Below, piece by piece: positions 58,560 to 64,000 of a stretch of 64,000 nucleotides of DNA. The translations under genes and the position numbers were made by a program. Where the stretch lies: positions 16,882,589 through 16,946,588 of the forward strand of contig OZ038320.1 in the NCBI GenBank assembly GCA_964035795.1, read 5' to 3'. Numbering within the stretch: the first letter of the stretch is position 1; every line of letters starts with the position of its first letter. This stretch comes from Pterobdella sp. o SKG-2022. Taxonomy: Eukaryota; Annelida; Clitellata; Hirudinida; Piscicolidae. The notes beneath the pieces are model-generated. The model saw nothing but the letters and a program-made list of their open reading frames with translations, had not been told where the DNA came from and made no database searches.

Positions 58560-59520
58560 ATGGGACCTTAGATGACTCAGTAAGCCAGCCTTGCTCAAAC
58601 ATGGTTTCCCTCATTGACCGGTATTTAATCTTGTGTCATACTCAGTAATTTATTTTTTTAGAAGATCGCTTTTAAGCCTGGCGTGTACCCGTCTGCTTTC
58701 TTCAAAACGACCAGTTGTTTCAAAAATTATTTATCTTTATTTTAATTTTTTTTTTCGCCTATATCTTCCATAATTTGAAGCTTTTGCCGCATTTTTTGAA
58801 GGTTTGTTTTGAACACTTTTCAAATTTTTTTGCCCTGTGAGTTAATTTTTTATCATCAGCAAGTTGCCCCTATAAAAATTCGCTTTGAAATCCGTTCGTT
58901 GGGCAAGCTTACTAAATGTCTGCTTCATCTGAGTTGTTGCTTAGAAATAAGGGCTTTGATGTTTTTTATATCAAGTAATTCAATGTCGCTAATATGCATC
59001 TGCCATTTTATACCTAAAATCTTACGCAGACACAGTTGGTGAAAGCGCTCTAGTTGTTTCAGCTGCTTGCTATATATGGTCTAAGTTTCACTAGCATAAA
59101 GAAAAACATTTAGAACACACGCATTACACACTTTGATCTTCGCTGTTTTGGAAATACCATGACGACTCTAAAGACGCTTTTATAGAATGCTAAATGCGTG
59201 GATGGCTTTACCTACCCTTGAACACACTTCATCATCAGGGGAGTTACTGCAATTGAGATTACTGCCCAGATATACAACCTTTGGAACCAGCTTTTGTCCG
59301 TAGACATAGTTTGATGGCTCGAAAAAGGTTTTTCCAAAAGAAGGTTGATACATCAAAACAGTTTTTTTCCAACTGATTGTCAGTCCCAACGCAGGGCAGG
59401 CAGCTTCAAAAGAATCTATCAGGTGCTGCATTTCCATCACGCTGTGAGTTAACAAAGCACAATCGTCCGCGTAAATCAAATCATTTTTGTATCAAATTCT
59501 TGTATTGATTTTATTCACTG
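58560..59520 (-). mobile_element. RTE-like endonuclease-reverse transcriptase fragment
   Basis: The minus strand encodes LIYADDCALLTHS, the RT catalytic YADD box, then LGLTISWKKT, VVYLGSN and SRVGKAIHAF (59180-59479), and after frame breaks LERFHQLCLRKILGIKWQ and HISDIELLD (about 58990-59060), typical of the C-terminal part of RTE-clade polyproteins. Multiple stops and shifts show it is dead. Traces may extend down to 58560. Confidence 0.85.
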
Positions 59521-60924
59521 AGTCTTCATCCTCTTTGAGCATAAAGACGTTGTGGCTTTCTCAAATCTTTGAATAGGTGGAAAGTTTCTTTTTTTGCATG
59601 TTCCACATTTTTGGACAATGTCTTCGTAATCTTCCTTAGATGCTCGTGGAAAGATTCACTTTCTGTGTCAAATACGCCTTTCTCAGCTTTTCCAGTTCAA
59701 GCTTCGAGTTTTAACGCAAAATTTTTCTTAATGTTTATGTGTTTGTTTAAAAAGTTATGATCAAAATCTTTTTGAACTTTTCTTAATTTAGATCTTGATA
59801 TGAAAAAGCTTGAAGATGAAAACTTTATCAAAGTTTAGTTCAAGAATGGTTTTCTGTTTTTCAATAAATTTATTAGTTTTTCCACGATTTTTAAGGTTAT
59901 GGCGATTTAAAAAGGTTCTAATTGTACATTAAATCTTTTTGGACTAAACCTTTTCTAGAAAATCGTAGAGGTTATTCTACAGAGAATGCTTGTGTCAACT
60001 TTGTTTTTCCATAAAATGATGAAGGGTTTCTTTAGAATCTTCTCAGCGTTTAAAAACTTTTGATCTGCTTATATACGGAGTATATTAAAAATGAAGATAC
60101 TGTTCTTTGTAATGCGTAGATCTCGTTTTTTAAGTTTTGAAAAATATTACAATCTTAAAAGAAATGTGTGGTTCTTTTTTCATAAAAATAGAAAATATTT
60201 AGCTTTCAGTAATCCAATATTTTAGAAGCTATTAAGTTGACATTGCATATGGTATCATTTTACTTTTGTGATAAGCCTTAGTAGGCTATTTGAAATTTGA
60301 CAAATATTTCTGTTAACATTTTTCTTACAATAAAGCTTGTTCAAATAATTGAAATTCCATATTTTAAAGAAGTAATTGAAACTCGAAAAATAAATTTGTT
60401 TTAACGTTTGTTCCAATGACTTTCAAACTTAGGTTGGCCAAACGTATAAAAATTGAATTCTCGAGAAAAGTAAGTCGAAAATCTGAAAATTTCAGTTTAG
60501 TTAAAAAATGCGTATAAAAAAATTGTGCAATATATTTTTACCAATTTCATCGCAAAAAATCAAATTTTTTGCTGTAAATAATTTTTAAAACATAATTTCA
60601 CAGTTGAGATTAAATTATTTATAATATGAATAAAATTAAAGTTTTAGTACAAGCAATTTTATTCTTTTAGTAACCAAGCTTCCATGCATACACCAGTGTA
60701 CAATGAATCGATAGCGTTATTAGATTTCATATGGTTTTAAACTGAAAACTTGATTTTATTTAACACAAAGAGTTTATTTATAAAATTTATTTAATTATGA
60801 GTTAAATTTTTAAATTAATTACTCATATCTTATCTAAATTCCTTGAAATAAACAAAAATTTTTCCTTGAGTTGATACTAAGAACCAAAAAATTTTACATA
60901 TAGCTTTTTTCGCACCACAACAAA
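59521..60924. other. intergenic region upstream of the TipE-like gene
   Basis: About 1.4 kb of AT-rich DNA. The first 250 bases may be older retroelement sequence (lysine-rich minus-strand pieces); the rest holds nothing I recognise. It should contain the promoter of the gene starting at 60925. Confidence 0.45.
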
Positions 60925-62963
60925 ATGTCTGAAAACTCAAAAGTCTCGGTGAATTATTTCTGCGCTGGAGCCTTCCTCATTTTCATGGGCTCCATATTGT
61001 TCTGCACCTTCGGATTCACCGTTGTGCTCCCGTATGGAGTCACAAGACACTGGCCTAAAGTTTTGTGTGAAGTTTCAAACAGCTCCTTCGACCGCAGGTT
61101 CTGTTCTTGTGACGATGGATATTCAGGCTGGGATGAAGAAATATCGTGAGTTTCTAATATTATGAAAAGTAACTTATCTTTTTTTTTATCCAAGTTTTTC
61201 TTATCATACTTTTTACAGGAAAACTGAAAATTTTATCACTACCATCTTATTAGTTTTGCTTTTGTAAGTATTTCACCAAGTATTCATTCAAAGATTATCA
61301 AAGAAATTAAAAACAAGACTAACCAATGTAAAAATCATCTTTATTAATTTTTCTGCTCATTTTTCAGCATATGTTTATCATATCATATGATGTTTATCAA
61401 TTTTTTGAAATGAATACATGAGGTAAAGTGAAATTTATATAACGCTATTGCGTGAACTCAGAGCTATGAGCTGGTTTTAAACCAAAAAAGCTTTAAAACA
61501 GCCTGCCTTGGGAGTGATTCCGAAACGTTTAAATAATAAGGCTTACTTATTGAGCTGGTTGGGAATTTGCATTTTTATGTTCTCCATTCGTTTCAATTTA
61601 TTCATCTGAACAATAAATTAGGTCTTTCAATTAGGGAGGCATAATTTATCTAATGTTTTCATTTGTTCTTTTCTATTTGGCAAATATTTATCAATTTGCA
61701 TAATAGTTTGATCTTCTTTTCAACATCGTATTTATTTTTGTTCAATAATTCTTGATTTTATTCATAAAAATAAAAAGTTCATAAGATAAATTCAGAAAAA
61801 TTCATAGTTTTCTATACTAATTCATTTTTTTTAAACTGATCGAAAATTATGTTTTTCCGAATAAATGTCTCCAAAAAACTTTTCATTTTGAATTATAAAT
61901 AAAAATATTCATCTCATAGCTAGTATTTTATTTGCAGGCCAAGATACAATCACAGACAAAAACTGTTAAGAAATATTCCTCAATTCACTCCGTTCAATAT
62001 ATCATCTAATAATAATGTTTTCGTCCCCTTTTTGTCTTCCTCGTCTCCAGGTTCAATAAGTTTTTCTTCAAATTGTTTGAACAAATACCCCTGTCTGAAA
62101 ATCTTTGTGTTTTATTATGATGAAGATGAGAGCTATAAAGATTTTAAAACTACCCCAATTAATTTCACAAAAAATTTTAAAAAACATAATATTTCTAAAA
62201 ATAGTTCTACTCAACTTACATATAAAAATGACGAAGAGGTTATCTCTACAAAAGTATCTATTGGAGCTCCTTTGAATGGAGAGAATGAAAACATCACAAA
62301 CCAATTTTCAATTGATAATTTAACTGTTCACCATATAAAATTTGGTGAAGATATCTATGAAAATAAACTAGAAAGTATTAATGAAACCGATAAAAACTTG
62401 AAGCAAAAGAGAAATAAAAGAAACGAGATTGTAGAAGAAGATATCGATAAAAATAGATTGAAAAACTATTTTGAGCCTTCATTGAACAAACCATTGCAAG
62501 ATCAGAACAAAAATGCTGAGTGGAAAAAAGGCATGAGGCAGATTGCGCAACTCTACAGGTCTTGGGATGACGCATTCTATACTCAAGTATTGAAGTTTCA
62601 TTGTTGGTTTTATAACTCTAAATAACAGCTAAACTTTAAAAATGAGGTTTTTTTTTCACGTCTTACAAATCAATGCTACAGTGCACGTTGATTGAATGCG
62701 GTGAGGATGTGTGGAATACCAAAGTCAACAATAGGTTCCAGAGAAATTGGGGAATTCCCGGCTCCAAATATCCTTGTTACTACGACCCTAACAAGAAAGA
62801 AGTAGCAATCTTAGAGCAAACATCGGCCATCATGGCTTTCCACGCCATCTTTTGGCCCGTCTTGTGTTTCGTGTCAGGCGCCGTTTTGTGGGCGTGCTTG
62901 TGTGCTGGGTGTTGCAAAGACAAACAATCAAAATGTAAAGAAAAAAAGAAACTAACTGCTTGA
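60925..62963 (+). CDS. TipE-like (sodium-channel auxiliary subunit type) two-pass membrane protein
   Basis: Three exons in consistent phase: 60925-61145, 61938-62586, 62682-62963; 1152 bases, 383 residues. Membrane span 1 is near residues 12-38 (FCAGAFLIFMGSILFCTFGF), span 2 near 338-362 (AFHAIFWPVLCFVSGAVLWA). The long extracellular loop between them is Cys-rich at its ends: CSCDD, NKYPCLKIFVFYY, then LIECGEDVW and SKYPCYYDPNKKEV. Drosophila TipE has the same layout and similar boxes (a Cys followed by a Val-Tyr strand, and KFPCYY before the second span). TipE-family proteins are auxiliary subunits of Para-type sodium channels, distantly like BK beta subunits. The middle of the loop (about residues 120-290) is Asn/Lys/Glu-rich, with many N-x-S/T glycosylation sequons, and looks lineage-specific. 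The end of exon 2 (donor gtattg after residue 290) was chosen by phase. A TipE, TEH or KCNMB-like assignment cannot be separated here. Confidence 0.68.
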
Positions 62964-64000
62964 AAAAATTTCCACAATTTCGTCCATTTAAAAGTTTAAA
63001 TTTTTTTACAAATAATTATGTAATTTGATCTCACTCAGATTGTAATTTCAGCTAACCTTCAATTAAATATATAAGTTATTATTTTTGTTCAGCTTTTGCC
63101 AAAAGAATGTCGTTTTTCTCTGTTCAAGAATTCATTTATATGAATCATGAAATGTAAATACATACTTGATTTATTTCACGTGAAAAAATCTTGAAAATGT
63201 TCTTATTTTTATAGCCAATAAAATAGCCGTGTCAGTCCTCTCCTACCTGTCAACTTGTTATTCCTCATAACTCCCACTTTGAGACTAAATCTGTTTTCTT
63301 TTTCTATGGTCTTTGTTTTTGAAATTTTTAACTTCACAAGTTGAATATTCATCTACAATCTACTTTTTTTTTAACCTCAAAACTTATTTCTAAGTAGTTG
63401 AAACAATGCTTTTGAGTGACACTTAAAGCACTACATATATTTATTATCTTTTCTCATACATATTTTCAAGAATGTTAAGAAAATTTCATTTTTTGTTGTT
63501 GCACAAATGATCTTGCTCGAAAGACCAAAAATGATTTCATAAATAAATCTCAGAAAAGTTGATTTTGACGTATATTTCAGATTGCATTAACAACCCAAGC
63601 ACCAAATCCCTAATAAGTTAATGATGCAGACAAAATTTGACGACGCATACTCTCCTACGCTTATAATTCATCTCATTCAAAAGCTAACTTTTGAAAAATA
63701 TTTCAAAAGTAAAAAGTTGAATTTGACTTAATGTACCGGCAAAAGATGCCTGGTCATACATAGTATTTAATTTTTCTATTTAACATTTTTTTCGCATTTG
63801 GATAAACTCAATTTGAAGTAAATATACAACTCTTGTGAATCTCCGTTATTTAAATTATTTGGAATCTCAATGCATTCATAAAATAACTTGTCAAATTTTG
63901 TTTTAAATTAAAATAATCTTTTGAATTTTCAACAATTTCGAAATTTTTACACTATTTGTTCTTTTTGAGTATTATCTAAGAACACTAGTTAGTTTTTTAA
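62964..64000. other. 3' flank of the TipE-like gene, no gene seen
   Basis: About 1 kb of AT-rich sequence with an AATAAA at about 63220 that could end the transcript. No coding or repeat signal is recognised up to the window edge. Confidence 0.5.

Overview
This window is metazoan nuclear DNA. It is AT-rich, its genes are split by GT-AG introns (about 50 bases to over 2.5 kb), and intergenic and intronic DNA is full of transposon debris. Five genes could be rebuilt exon by exon with consistent reading phase and matched to known animal proteins: EIF3J, AIP, MADD (Rab3-GEF), MFSD1 and PIGX. A sixth looks like a TipE-type ion-channel auxiliary subunit, a family best known in arthropods. An arthropod host (perhaps a crustacean or another non-drosophilid) is therefore the best guess, but species cannot be settled by eye.

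Layout: 1-1191 holds dispersed repeats and a hairpin element. 1192-2919 (+) is the 3' end of an unrecognised gene. 2920-8411 is intergenic with one clear MITE. 8412-13655 (-) is EIF3J, with hairpin elements in its introns and a perfect NRF1-type palindrome upstream. 15715-19470 (-) is AIP, whose last intron contains a retrotransposon RT fragment that was itself hit by a short retroposon. 20384-43145 (+) is MADD in 35 coding exons, including an intron made almost wholly of a TATC microsatellite. 45589-52591 (-) is MFSD1, with a 5'-truncated Jockey-like insertion in its last intron. 52928-54176 (+) is PIGX. 54726-59520 is a transposon graveyard: a complete but dead Tc1-type element and three non-LTR fragments. 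60925-62963 (+) is the TipE-like gene.

The genes do not form a pathway. They are housekeeping or neuronal genes: translation initiation (EIF3J), HSP90 co-chaperone (AIP), Rab GEF for secretory vesicles (MADD), lysosomal transporter (MFSD1), GPI-anchor synthesis (PIGX) and a channel subunit. Two head-to-head pairs, AIP/MADD (about 0.9 kb) and MFSD1/PIGX (336 bases between start codons), could share promoters.

No new multi-gene system was seen. The most notable points are the microsatellite intron of MADD, the missing N-terminal part of AIP, the nested and TSD-flanked retroposons, and several undescribed-looking MITE and SINE families.
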